Shown: positions 41,801 through 55,176, counted from the first letter of the stretch. The stretch is 64,000 bases of DNA from Eopsaltria australis (GCA_034509425.1 JAVTVJ010000072.1:2046001-2110000); one strand, 5' to 3'. Notes: generated by a model not told the origin, from the sequence alone. A program made the numbers and translations.

Positions 41801-44800
41801 TACAGATTTAGAAGAGAGAAATTTAATCTCATACTTGCGTAAAGCCTGTCTCTAAAGTACTCCACCCTTTGAACTTCTCCAAAGAAAAGAAAATTTAAAA
41901 TGCAGCCCAGGAGTCAGTATCTTTAACTTAAAACCTTCTTTCTGAAGGGAGTTGTGTAACTGAAGTTTCTGAAATATCCTTAGGGTAGAGCTATGAGGAG
42001 GCATCCAGAATCCAGAAGGTTATGCATAGGTCACATCTACAGATGTTTTTTCAAAAACATGGTACCTCAGAATAAGTTGGATTTTAATATTTGAATACAA
42101 AATAGAGACCTAAGAAAATTAACTGCATGTCTTTTGGTACTGGGAACCTCTTTAGTCCACTTAAATAATGTATTAAATATTTTATAACGAATATAAACAT
42201 TAATTAATGGCAAACAACATTTAGCTGGATTCATATGTAAAAAATCCAGAAGTCTTTCTAAAGACTTTCAAAGGTGTTTTAAAAGTACATGCAAAGAGAA
42301 ACTGTTTTTAATTGATGTCAATATTGTTCTCCAGAATTCATTCAAGGAACATTATTTCTACCATTCCAAGCAAAATATCATATTTAATTAACTTGTATGC
42401 TTAAAATGTTTGCATGTCTAGCTTCAGGCACAGGTCAAAGTAGATGTGCAGTAAAGAGATGGGTGAGAAATTCCGTTCCTCTCAGCAGACTTGAATGGGA
42501 TTGTTGGATGCTGTTGGATGGCTGCTTATAGTTTTGTGAAAGGATCAGATCAGTAGAACTGCTTGTAATAGCGCACTAATGGAGCACAGAGGGGAGGGAA
42601 ATAAATTAATTCCTGTGTCAGTCACAGCATATTTTTGTCTCAGAGGTAAATAGTCAAGCTGGGATGGTCTGATCCATAACAGTGGGCATCTTTTGCTGAT
42701 GCTGAGCTATATTGCCATACTTGCACTATCATCATCCTCATTCTTCTGGGTTCTATAAGGAGGTCAAAAGTGTTTGTTCAACATGGCCAGTACCTCTTAA
42801 TTCAGTCAAAGGTCAGTGAAATATTAAGCTGGTGCATCAATATCTTACTTTCAGTTCTTTGATGTTCTACATGATCCAGTAATGGGTGGGGGGAAAATGC
42901 TAGGAAGTCCTTCCCGTTTCTTCCTTCTTCTCTTCCTAAAACTGCAAACAGAATTCAAAAATGCCCTAAATATGTCTGCCATTTCAGACTTTAAAAAAGA
43001 AAGAAGTCTTTTGAAAGGAGTCTCTTTTGTAGTATGTGTGCTTTGTTCTGAGTGTTTTACTTCCTTTACTTGCTGATACAGTTTGTCTTGGTAAAAGAGC
43101 TGTAACTACTTCTTCCTGCAAAAAGTAGAAATGAGAAGTTTCGCTGGAAGTTTCTGAAATGGTTTGATTACTTTTAATTGTACAGGGTGCTTTTAGAGAA
43201 AGTTGTGGATCCTCTTAATTGAGAGTTGTAGTCTTTGGTCCAACACCATGTTCCTCTTTGAGTTAACAATACTTAGTGAATTGGAAACTCTTAAAAGTCT
43301 ATCAGTAAAAAATAATGTGCGTTTCTCATTACTAATATCCATGTGTAGTGGTGAACTACTTGTTCAAAGCAGAATATCCTTAAACTCACACAGTTTAGCA
43401 GTAATCACTTGGATCTCTAACTCTCTTATTTAAATATATTAAGCACAAACTTTTGACCTAAAACCAAGGACAACATGAGTTTCTCCAGCGAGTTTTCCAA
43501 AGGGGCATTGATTCCTTATTATGTCAGACAGCTCCACATTGGAATAAAATGATCCTCTGTTTTCAGATGCACTGTTGCTCTTTAGGAAGCACAAACTTCT
43601 AATGGCTCTTGATCACAGTCAATATCATCAGTCCTACCATGCTCTTCACCGTAAGAGATAATGGTGCAGATTTTACTCTGATAATGGGGTTTTTTTATGT
43701 TTTAAATTCATTCGTATAATAGAAGAGTTGTATCTGGTTTATTTTATGGTTTGATGTATGAAAAGTAAGAGTGAGAGTTGTTGATTAGTTTCCAGCATTT
43801 GGAAGGACAGTAGATTTAAGAAATTGACCCTGAACATAAAGTAGTATTTGTCTCCTGAAATTTTGTGGCTAAGAGCCAGAATTTGCATTTCTAGGTCATA
43901 TACATGTTAAGATAGGTGGAACTGCATTACTGGAATGAAAATGACAATACCAATCAAAAATCATTGTACACATTTTCTTGCAGGCAAGGTTTTTTTGTAC
44001 ATACAAGGTACAAGCAAGAATAGTTCTTTTGTGATTCTAATAATTTAAATTATAGCTTATATAACTTATGCAGGAGAAAAGAGAACAGAAATTCTAGCTG
44101 AAGGGCCATGTACTGCCTTCACTTCCTCTAAAATATATTAAAACAATTTTGTTTCTGTGTAAGAGGCAAAAGGATGCTTTGAGAAATGAATTTATTTCAT
44201 TTTATTCCAGAGTTTTGAAAGTTTTATTTTTTGGCTGCATATAACCTCAGCAAAATGAATAATGAACTGTGCCATATCTGAAGTCTTGTCCTTCATGCTT
44301 TGCCTCACATACAATTCTCTTTTCATTCATCTATTTTATTCATCAGATTAGGTCATGTCATCTTTGCAATTCACACAACAGGAAATCAATAATTAATTAT
44401 GGATAGGTAAAGCAATGCCTCACTGATTAACTAAAATATCCAAGACTTGCACTTTATAAAACTATCAGGGATAGTTTCCTAGCTGTTTCTCACTTGAATA
44501 GATTTGGCAAGTAATTAGCACTATCTCTCTCTCATCTTGTGTCTCTTCATAGCTAAAATCAAGGGTTGAGCTGTAAAATTAAGGTACAAGATCTGTGATT
44601 AGAAGATGATAACAATGCATTTCAAGAAGTGCATTTGAAAAAAGAGAAAAGCCACCAAGGCCATCTGTGGTATTTTGAAAGAAGAAAAATGGGTGATACT
44701 CTCAAAATATAGTACCCCTTGCCCTGCAAGGGAAGAGAAAAACAGGGAGAGAAAATATTGTAGATTATTTTGAGGTGGAATGCTGACAGTAGGAGAATAA

Positions 44801-45139
44801 TGGTTTTGCTTTCAGAGAAGGTGAGATGGAGGCTGGGAGGTATGTGTCTCATTTTGAAAAAAAATTAGTTTAACCACCGATTCTGAAAATGTCACTTCAA
44901 AGAGCCTACAGAAAACTTAATAATCCTCAGCCAGTGCCAGACAGTTTTGCTGCAGTTAATGACTGTCTGACTAGGAGCCCTTCTTTAAGCCTCATGCTGC
45001 CCTAAATACGTATTTCAATATGTATTTGTCTTTCAGCTTCTTAAGCAATTGAACTTCTGCTGTCTGAGATGCAGAGACGGTCACTTATAAGTAAAAGCCA
45101 TTTGTGCAATGAAATTCAGAGTAAGAAGATGAGAAGCGC

Positions 45140-45500
45140 TGAGGTTGAGCCCACTGCACCAGATAGGAGAGGGAGCACTGTGTGTGTCACACAGCTGCAC
45201 CAGCTGTGGAGCACCAAGGCAGCCCCAGCATCTGGCACTGGGGCAGGGGCTGAGGATCCTGGGGAGAGGTGGCTGCTCCAGTGGAGTTCTGCCACCTGCC
45301 TGGCCTGGTCCTTCCCTGCCTGGCCCTGCTGCTGCTGCTCTTTGCCTTGGCTCAGGTGATGGCGCTGCTTCCATGGGGCTCTCAGCAGTCTCTCCCCCAA
45401 GTTGGGTGTGTGCAGGGGAGGAGGGAGTGGCTTGTCTCAGAGGCTCACACTGGACCTTCAACCAGCAAACAACTGGCTTCATCATCATCCTGAGAAGGGA
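45140..45500. other. GC-rich intronic block open in several frames
   Basis: This stretch is much richer in G and C than its surroundings and is free of stops over 90-135 codons in several frames: + strand ORFs start at 45069, 45145 and 45269, and minus-strand ORFs span 45081-45488 and 45116-45400. None of the translations shows a recognised domain; they are rich in Pro, Ala, Leu, Cys and Gln as expected from composition. CpG is not obviously enriched. No consensus exon borders consistent with CTNND2 phases were found. It could be a regulatory element, a non-coding RNA exon or an old unrecognised repeat. Confidence 0.4.
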
Positions 45501-48500
45501 TCAGAAGCAAACTGTGTTTTCCTTTAACCACTTTGGCTAACTTCTCCTACTGTCACCACCTCCTGCTCTTTTATCCAAATTAATGTAATACTTTTAAAGC
45601 CCCTAAACTTGATGAATTTCTCTTTTTAAAGTAATATTCTGGCTTCCATAAGCTGTGGAAATAAGCACAAATACTGAAATATTCAAATTAAGATGAGCTT
45701 CAGTGATGCATGTCTTCACTTTAGGTCTGTTGAGTTTGGGTGCCTGGCTCATAACTCTTTGGGAGAGGAGGGGAAGCAGGACACTTGGAGTTAGCAGCCC
45801 TTTTGAAGCCACTGAAATTACTGCAGAATGGAGGATTCAAACCAAATGGACATGTAGGCTGGGAGGACACCAGGATCTTCCAGACTCAATCCCTACTCCT
45901 CTATTGAAAAACGTATCTTGATTTACCTCTTTGGAAGCAAAAGATAAAATCCTAGGAGTAAAAATGTTAATTCTCATTAGAATTGCAGTGTAACTGATGG
46001 CAGTAAAATAATGGTTATTTGTAATACATCATAAAGCAGATCAATGCCCAGGAATTCTTTTCTGGTTTTGTGTTGGAAACAACACAAGCAAATCCAGAAA
46101 AAACAATGCTTTTAGGAATTGTTTACTGTTAATAGGATTTGACTGTGAAAACTCATTTGTAAATTCAAAGAAAAAATTAAAGAATACCTTTGGGTTTAAA
46201 TTAAATAGTTTATCTAAAAATAGTTGATTTGTTTTTCAGGAGTGTTTTTAGAGTTCTTGAAGCTGTAAGAATTTAGTTGAAATCCCTCTTCCAGAGTAAA
46301 TATTCTTCAAGTACAAAGGCAGGGGCTTTTTTAGACAACAGCTGTCTCACCATCTCTTCCTCAGCAGCTCACATTTCCTTGTCACCCCCTCCAGTGGTGC
46401 ACAGGTCCTGTTGGTGGTGACTAGTTAACTTCTCTTGCTGCCATGGGGCTGGCTTGGTATCTTTGTTGAAAAACACTAGGAAATGTATTTATTCTTCCTC
46501 TTTACTAAAAGAAAACCGTACGGTCTCAGGTTGTAAACTGTAGTGATAAGTAAGGGTGGTTGTTGGTGAACATTAAAACTGCATTATTTCAGAAATCCCA
46601 TGTGAGATCTCCATGGGATCTATATGTGGATCACCCCAACCTTGTGACCTTTTTAGATTTCTCATCACAGTCAAGTCATACAGATAATTTTCATATACCA
46701 ATATATGTAGATTATTTGATCCAGTTCTAATTTCTGCTATGTCTTATTAGAGTTGTGACAGCAAATTCCCACTGAAGAACTGCCCAGACCTGTGTAAGTC
46801 TGATGAGCCTTGACTTAATTCACATCAGATTTATCTTTGGCTGTAGACAGTGTCACACTGGTGCACAGCAGTCGGGATGTTTCATTTAACCTGACAGTGG
46901 TGCTTTAGCTTGTGAAGAAAGCAACAGCAGCAGCTCAGAGCAGTGTCTGGCTGAGTTTCAAAGAGAGTAGATCCTACGTTACGTACTCACAGGCACTTTA
47001 CCTTGTTGCTGTGTCACCTACTTCTGACACCACAGTGGGTCTAGTTACTGATCCCTGGTAGAGGTTGTCTATCAAAATTTCGCATTTCTACAGCTTATAA
47101 CCATTATGGAAACAGTTATTACTGCAATTAATATCCTGAAACCAGTAAAAAGCTGGCTTATGGATAAGAAAGTAGGATGACAAAGCAAGTCTGGTCCTGT
47201 GTGCTTCAAGTTGTCTGTAAAATGTCTGTTGAATCAGGTTACAAGAGGATCAGACCTGAAGCAAGAAGTAACATGCTGGAGAGGTTGTAAATTTCAGGAA
47301 AGCAGGACACAACATTACCTATATTTTTCAGGCTTTAGCTGTTCTTTTATTGGATTTGTTGCATCATTTCTGTTTTTTCTCTCTGGTAGGAATTTTCTGT
47401 TTACAGAAAGTTGCTCCTCTCTGTTCCTGACAATGTTCAAACACCTGTGGCCGGGAGTCAGAGCTGATGGTGCTCTTCAGCACAGAAAGATACTGATGTG
47501 CATGTAGCCATAATGCATCGTACAGTTTTTGTAGAGCACTCAGTGCTTTTCAAGTCAGTGTCTTCTTACAGCATCTGATCAGCATATTCAGTCAGAGGAT
47601 AGGGCTTGTTTTCACTTTTGCTCCATGGCTATTAATATCACATGAACTGTTGTGGGATTGAGCAGGGAGATGAAGAACCTGGTTGTTCACCTGTTAAGCC
47701 CAGTGAAAGGTGATCAGAGAGACTACAATATCACTTTCTACAGTGATCGTCCAACTCCCATCCCAGTTTAAATCCTGCAGCTTTTCCAGGAAGATGATGT
47801 CAGAAACATGTCACTGTCAATCAAGCTTTAACATTTGGACTTTATGAAGTGTAATTGATATAATAGTACAATGAATGTATTCAATACAGTCAAAATATAG
47901 ACAAATGCCCAGTAGAAGATACGTTGGAAGGATGTATAATGGCATTTCTGTACTATGGTTTTTCTCTGTCCTCTTGCAGTGTGCAGTTGCTACCTATTAA
48001 TTAATCACTGTCATTTAACAAATACACCCATTCTGTAACAGAATTGCATTGAATTGCTTTCCAATTTGTCAAATTCTTTTGTCTAACTCTTCCTCTTCTA
48101 GATCACATTCGTGGCACATACTTTGGTCTTGAGTTAGCTTTCTTCTCTGCAGGACACTGCTGTATACTGTACCTTTAAGTACCCAAATCAATTTAATTAA
48201 ATTTCATTACAGGCAGTAGACCTGAAACAAACTAATGAAAGCAGCCATCATGTCAGGTAGTATTTATCTAGCCATTAAATTGAAAATACCCCCTTTAGGC
48301 TCTTAAAATTAGTTTCAATATTTAACATTAATAGCTTTTGGAGTTGTTGATGGGGGTAGTTTTAATGAATTTGTTATATACTGTTTACCTTTACAAGGAA
48401 AGAAGTTTGTTCCTTGCAGCAGAAGGGAGCTAAAGATAGATGAGTTAAAAGTATTAAGGTTTTGAAATACTGTGAGGTGTGGGAGCTGCCCACAATCTGT

Positions 48501-49554
48501 TGAAAAACACCATGAAAGTCATCATACAGTGATAGGAGTATGCCTTGTTTAGTCAAAAGCAATGCCAAGTCACTACAGTATTTGTCTTAGAGTTTATTGT
48601 TTGCCTCACTTGGCTTATTGAGCTGATTTGGCTTGCCAGCTTGAGAGTTTGTGGCACGATTTATTTGAAGATCTCATTATAAGCACTGCTGTCACCAGAG
48701 AGAAAAAGGAAAATTTGCGAGGAAGAGAAGAAGGGAAAATATCCGCTGCAGAAAAGACTGTTGGTGCCAGCATGCCAAACAGAGCTCCTTGCTGCTCAGG
48801 CACCTTGCTGTGCTGTGCCTGTGGAAAAAATGTTGACAAAGTACCTGTTGATACCCTGCACAGCAAAATCGGTGCCATGTGCTATTCCTGCAGAGTCTGT
48901 GGAACAGTGCAGGTGTCAGGGATTTATTTCATCCACTTCCCGTCAGAACCAGGCTGCAGGTATTAATGTGTACAATACTGATTTAGTAGGCAACAGGAAG
49001 AAAGACTTAGGAGAAGATTCTCATATCTTTTTTTTCTGAACAATATGCCAGGGTTTTACTTGAGAGAAGAAAGAGTGCAAAAGGAGAGTATACTGCGCCA
49101 TGAATGTATCCAGACCCACAAAACTGGAAGCATTTCTGCCTTTCTCTAAGGATGGTTGAAGTCTCTTCCTTTTGCAGGCAGAGAATAATAAATAGTGCAT
49201 CCCTTTTCCTTTTGTCAGATCTAAAATCTGTCCTCTTCATATCTTCCCCTTCTTCAGTCTGTTTAAAAGAAAATAATTCGAAAACTACAACATAATGAGT
49301 TATAGTCACCTTTCTGGTAAGAAATCCTCACCCCAGAGAAGGAGAAAGAAAGAAATCATTTTTCTTCATCAGGATAAAGACGTGGGCTTCTCACGTTTGC
49401 TCCTTCAGTTTTATAATGGAGAATCACTGCACAAGTTATTGTTAACCAGAGACAAAAAATTAATGCTATATGTGTTACTTGTAGTCTTGATGCTTCAATA
49501 AGATTAGTGGACTTAAACAATTCATTATAACTACAAATTATTATGTCTTTGTTA

Positions 49555-49595
49555 AAATACATGTATTTTATATATATGTACATATCATATATAGT
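49555..49595. repeat. AT-rich alternating (TA)n stretch
   Basis: Imperfect alternating T/A with 'gtacat' interruptions. Simple sequence. Confidence 0.7.
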
Positions 49596-51385
49596 AATTT
49601 CCAATTTGATTTAAGAAGTTAGGGCTTCACAGATTTTTTTTCCATTGTCATGAATCCTTCCTCTAGCTTGGAGGATGTGGTTTGTGTAGAAACTTCTGTT
49701 TGGAGGCTGGATATAGATTGGAAAGGTTGTATATAGAAAATTTTGGTTTAAGCAAGTGGTATTAAAGACCAAGTATTTCTTTTTTCAAGTTACTCTTACT
49801 GTTTTTTTATTAATTAACTAGATTTCTCCCTTATATTTTCTCATATAACTGTGATTAAATATGAGGTGCAGTTCAGTGAAATGTCCCAAACATGAGTGAT
49901 AGAGGACACACAGTCACTACTGACTCCAGGGAAAGTCCTGACTGTACTGAAAAAGCTATAGCCCGGATTTCACTCGTCCTCATTTTTGTCTTTGAAATTG
50001 TAACTGAGATATACCCCTGTTTGTACAAATGTATTACATGAGGAGTACAGACATTCAGCACCTCTGTCTGTCCTAATTTGTTTATGGCATTTTCCTCTAC
50101 AAGAAGTATGAGTATCTTCTTTCCTCCAGCTGTGTCAGTCTTGCTGAGTTCTAAGAGTTTAGTGGAAAGAGGATTTTCAAGCCATTTTCTCTTCCAAGAG
50201 CCAGGTGCCCATGGTTTCTGTGGATGGAACAAAGTCAGACAGAGACCTTGAGCAAAGGCAGGGCATGGGAAAGAGTGGGATTCATTGCTGGGTATCTGGA
50301 GTAGCTGGGTTAGAGGATGGGAATATTCTTTACTACCCCAACTGTGAATTATTCTTCTGTAAGCAAGAGGAAAATTCCAGTTGGTTTTTGGTAATGTTTT
50401 ATTGTGTTTATTTTTATTCAGCATTTCATTGCAAAACTTTTGTTTAGCACCATGCTTGATGCTTGACTCGATTTCCACTGAGCTAAACAGAAAGTGGGGA
50501 TTTTTAAAACTCTGTGCGACTGGGAAATCTCAATGTTACTGATCTAGATTTAACATTAACCACTGATAAAGACAGTTGCAATCTGTCAATACTGAAGGCA
50601 TTCTAAATACTGTAATTAAATAAGAACACTATCAAAAGTCAGTTTATGCTCTCATAATTGTTTCAAACTACATGTAGTATGTTTTTAAAATGTGAAGTAC
50701 AGTATTTTGAATTATTGCATTATGCTATATATTGCATTATAGTGCAGGAATAAAACATGAATTATTTAAACTTTCCTTTCTTTATTTTTGAACTAGCTGT
50801 TTCTAGTATTTGTATTACATCATTGGGTTTTTTAATACACTACCATTAACATAGTTTTAAATAGAAGGAATAGAATTTCATTCTGTATGCCTTGAAGTAA
50901 ATGGGAACAAGGAAAATGCATTGATTCTTTTTCTCTCATGTGTGAGCAGAAGGGCAGTTAGTATAACTAAGCTAAATAGATGTGCAGTCTGGTAATCCTG
51001 GAACTTTCCAATCTACTTACTCCAAAACCTCCAGATAAAATGGAAGATATTTCTAGCCAGAATGCCATTTGCAATGTGAAAATAGAGGTGTGGGGGAAAA
51101 AGGCAGAACTATTAAACAAATAGCCTAAAACAGTATTAATCATTTGAGTCTTTCTGACATGTGCTATTTTATAGAACTTTCTACATTTATTTTTAATCTT
51201 GCTGTGTCAGTACAGTCAGCACATCCTGTCCTGCACCACTAACTATATTTACCACCCAGTGGCAGGAAGAGGACAGCAGCCTACTGGTGTTTTTGTAGTG
51301 AAAACACCAAAGGAAAATACTTCACTTAAAATGGGAAGCTGTGCGGCGCTTTCACTGACAGTTGTCGTGATTCTTGGTGTTGCAG

Positions 51386-51512
51386 GACGGATGGTCACAG
51401 TATCACTTTGTAGCCTCATCTTCAACAATAGAAAGGGATCGGCAAAGACCGTACTCCTCATCCCGCACGCCCTCCATCTCTCCCGTGCGCATGTCTCCGA
51501 ACAACCGCTCAG
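51386..51512 (+). CDS. CTNND2: CTNND2 exon: start of C-terminal tail (127 nt)
   Basis: After a ...cttggtgttgcag acceptor the exon reads 42 codons in phase 0: [20 protein letters not shown], then [20 protein letters not shown] and RS. It ends with one base (G) of the next codon before donor GTAAGG. This lies C-terminal to the armadillo domain and matches the delta-catenin tail. The Ser/Arg/Pro-rich segment with SP and TP dipeptides is likely unstructured and a probable site for proline-directed kinases (inference). The only difference I notice from the remembered human sequence is Met for Val in PVRMSPNN. Its 127-nt length means skipping it alone would shift the frame. The ORFs drawn here in other frames (51199-51516 +, 51249-51629 -) are shadows. 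Confidence 0.97.
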
Positions 51513-52639
51513 GTAAGGCTCAGCCAAAGCAAAGGCAGAGGTAATCAACCCATCTCCATCATCTTCCTTGACATCTAGGTTTATTGTTAAGTCTGGTGGA
51601 AGGGCACAAAGTGTATTCTTTAATGTCACGAAATTACCTGCTCAAAACACAATTTTAATTTTTTTTCATTAGCACCTGGTAAAGTTTTACAGAAGAAAGA
51701 TTATTCCATAACTTTTTTTTGCCATGAGTTCTCCCAATGTGTTTTCCTGATGGGGATTACCTGACTAGATCTCAGGGCACTGGGAAATTGTGTTACTCAC
51801 TTTGCTAGTCATGAAAGCAACTACGTGTTTTATGACCATTTTGCACACTTAGCAGGTGTTTAAAGACCCACCTTACTTTTTTGTCAGCTTTTATTCTGAA
51901 TATGTATATATGGGTGTATACATATGTAAGTTTCCCAGATTTGACTTGCAGGTCTACCTGTAACATTGGCAGGATATTTACACCAGCTATTATCAATTCT
52001 ATATGAACTGCACAATGAATTAATGTAACTATCTCAACTTACACCATAGTGTAAATTAATTTTTTTTATTTAGATATCAAGTAATCTTCCCCTCAGTTTA
52101 TTCCTAAGTAGAACATACTTTCATTAGAGAAAGCCATTCCTAATGAACAAGTTTCATTGCAGTATCAATCTTTAATTGGCCTTTCTGCTACTTTTTCAAT
52201 CAAATGCTGTCATTCCATAGGTACCCCAAGAGTTTAGGATTAAAATTGGCGGAACTTATTATTGTCATTACCATTGTGCCATAGTCTGTTTTTTAAGAAA
52301 ATTGTTTTGTTAATTATCTAGAAGCTGTGTCTTAGTCCTGCAGAACAACTGAGGAGATGTGAAAATGTAGCCAGAAGTACAGTGAGAGCTGCTATTCTGT
52401 TTCTAAAATCAGCCATTACACAAGTCCACAAAGGGCTCTTGTTCCCTTTTTTCTTCTCCAGAATCTCATTTTGACTGTAAGTGCAAGGTACTTGAAATGT
52501 CTGGCCCTGAGATCTTAGTTCTGTCTCTTGCCAGAACCATCCTCTCACTTCTGTTACTCTAAATTTTGGATGAAATTCTACTGCCATCATCAGTTACCAT
52601 AAGACTGGAAAAGGACAAATAATAGTGGCTGTTTCTGAA

Positions 52640-53775
52640 GGAAGAAGAGCCTGTGACATTACACTGGTCAGCTCAATGTCAGTCTAGAAAATTGCTGGAA
52701 CAAATAATCACAACCTGAGCACCTCAAAGGTAGTAGGAACATAAGATATTACTTAACTCTAGGCGTTTCTATTTCTACATCATAATGTAAGTTGCTGTGT
52801 GTCTGGTAGAATCTGTATCAAATGCAAACATTGATTCAATACCATTTGCTCTTATTAAATCCATCTGAATTCCTGCTTCAACATAATCAAAGCACTTTGC
52901 AGAAAGATAAGTCAGTAAGTATAATATCCCATGATCAGTAAGACTCTCACACAACATTTTTATGGACAAGCCTAAGGCAAGCTAGCCAACAGTTCAGAAA
53001 ACATCATGTGTGGTAAATAAAAAACTTACTGAAAACCATTCACAAGGAAAGGGTATTGTTTATTGCCAAAATGTAAGAATGTTTTGCTTGAAGCCTTGCT
53101 TTGTCCAGTACTCTTCCGTGGTTTTAGTAATGACCCAGATAATGTGCAAAAGTTACCTATTACCTTTGTGGATGACATAAACATGGGAGAAACTCATGTT
53201 CTTGGAAACGTATTATTGAAATTCAAAGTGATCCTGAGAAACAGGAGGTAATGTTCAAAAGGAAAAAATATCCAATCCTTTAAAAATAAATTATAAGGAG
53301 AATGTCTGCCTGGATGAAATTTCTTTAGAAATTATTTGGGGATTTTTGTCAGTTGCACATGTGAATTGGAAGGTGAAAAAATCAGGATATGAGAATATAC
53401 TGAATGGACTGTAATTATTTAACTCAAGTTGAAGAGACATGAGATAGAGACAGTGGGAGGAGGTACGCACCAAGTCTTCGAGCACGCAGCAGCCAGCCGT
53501 GAAGAGGAATGCTGTGAACTTTTTCTGCTTTCATAGCAGAGAAATGGAAATAATGAGCAGCAAGGAGTCAGGCTAGACATCAGGGAACATTTCCAAGCAG
53601 TGGGGAAAGAAAGCACTGGAACAGACTGCTTGGAGCAGTTATGTGATCTCTGTCATTAGAGATCTTTAGTTTCAGATTAAAATCTGTCAAGAATTATATT
53701 GGTATACGGGATCCTACCTTGAGGTAAAGAGTTGAAGTAAATGAACTCACACTGTCCCATCCATCCCTAGGACTG
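52640..53775 (+). mobile_element. Ancient, rearranged CR1-type LINE with RT remnant
   Basis: Pieces in the + direction follow a CR1-type LINE: 'ggtcagctcaatgtcagtct' (52666) resembles the stretch before the reverse-transcriptase core, and a frame near 53112-53230 reads FRGFSNDPDNVQ then FVDDINMGE. The latter is like the CR1 motif FINDLDDG...FADDTKLGG, with the two catalytic Asp retained. Around 53565-53770, 'tcaggctagacatcagggaa' and 'gcactggaacagactgcttg' match the 3' region. Between them, 52790-52950 reads more like RT sequence on the opposite strand, suggesting an inversion or a nested insertion. It is heavily decayed, so subfamily and edges are uncertain. Confidence 0.6.
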
Positions 53776-55146
53776 GGTGATAACAGGCTCAGACTAGTAT
53801 AGAGAGCTCGGTATTCTTTTCTGTGTCCTTTTAGAACAAGAGCAGAAAAACATTATATCAATTTTCAATGTCTTCATGTTTGCTTCCAGTAGAAACTCTG
53901 AAAGACGGTGCTTCTGCATTTTAACACTTGCCAGAAAGTAGTTTTCCTCTCATGGGAAGAGAGAGGGAATTCCCATAGGGAACAGAGAGAGATGGTTTTG
54001 TCTGGTTCAGTCAATTTTGTTCAAAACACCAGTGTGTTTATAACCATTACCAGAATATGTGAAACAAAATGTGTCTGTCTGCTAGCAGCTTTTTCAAGGT
54101 TTGTGTTCTGGCCTGCTCCCCATTAGACTCAAGCTGCCATTAGCTGATTTGGTAGTTTAACGTCATGTTTCTTTATATCTGCCAGATTATCAGCTTTAGA
54201 TTTACATCACTATTGACAAACAGTTTAAAAGCAATCCCCAGTTCTAATGGCTTCATAAGAAAGAACATCTGTCCTGCATTTGCTCTGTAAATTCCGAGGC
54301 CAGGGCCAGCAAAACCAATCGAAGCAGAATTCAGCATCACCCTACTCCATAGTTGTGTGCAAGTGCTTCACTGTTGCTTAACTAAAAAATGTAACATAGT
54401 TTAGGGATGCTGAAAGGTATGCCTCAAGGTCAAGCTTCACAAAGAGTTTGTATTACATTTTTAAATTTTTTCTTTTCCTTGTTTTTGAACAAAGGCATTG
54501 TTACTGTTTCTGAGCTTCTTTTGACATACCAAATACCTGTGTGGTGGCAGGGGAGTGTGTGGGGTAGTAATTCACTTCAGTAATGGTTGTACCACTGTGC
54601 CCTTACGAGGCTCTGGGGGGCTCTGCCACTCAGCCTGTGCTCCTTCTCCTGCCCTCCACAACAGGGGAAGTGCACTTTATCTACCAAAACCTAAATATAT
54701 TGAAATCAGTTTACTTGAAAGCCATTATTTTTTTCCTTTGCTTTTCTCCTAGAGCATTGCAGGCTCTAAGGTTTCATGATCAGTGCCAGTGATCACCTTC
54801 ACATTCTCCAGTGTGTGAGACTCAAATATAAAACCCAATTCTCTTTTTTGTCACCTGTACTTTCCTCCTTTTAGCCATACCATGAGTATAGGTGATGAAG
54901 GATTTAGTTTTAATCAAAACAGCTTAAAGTAGCGGTTGTTGCTTTAATGGCAGTTGTTCACACATATCGGTATTTAAAGACAGAGAAATTGAGTTACCTT
55001 TAATTGTTAGGCATTCTTTGGTATATGTGTTCTAGGGAAAAATAGGCTTTCTTTTCTCCCCTTTTCCATTAGAATAATCAAATTGGTTTGTTTATTTTCA
55101 AGAGAAAGGGGAAGAAACCATTTTATAGTGGTTTATATACATTTTA

Positions 55147-55176
55147 TTTCAACTGTGTTTTTCCACACAGTTGAAA
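55147..55176. repeat. Inverted repeat, 12-bp arms, 6-nt loop
   Basis: tttcaactgtgt (55147-55158) and acacagttgaaa (55165-55176) are exact reverse complements around ttttcc. A 30-base perfect stem-loop results, about 400 bases upstream of the next CTNND2 exon. The stem is shorter than a miRNA precursor. Confidence 0.9.

Noticed and set aside
48628..48966. 112-codon + strand ORF with CxxC pairs, suggesting a zinc-binding protein
   Set aside because: Cys spacing is irregular, there is no family match, and no splice sites fit the CTNND2 phases. An equally long frame (48761-49039) overlaps it.
51249..51629. 126-codon minus-strand ORF opposite the CTNND2 exon at 51386-51512
   Set aside because: Antisense shadow; its openness comes from the codon composition of the real exon.
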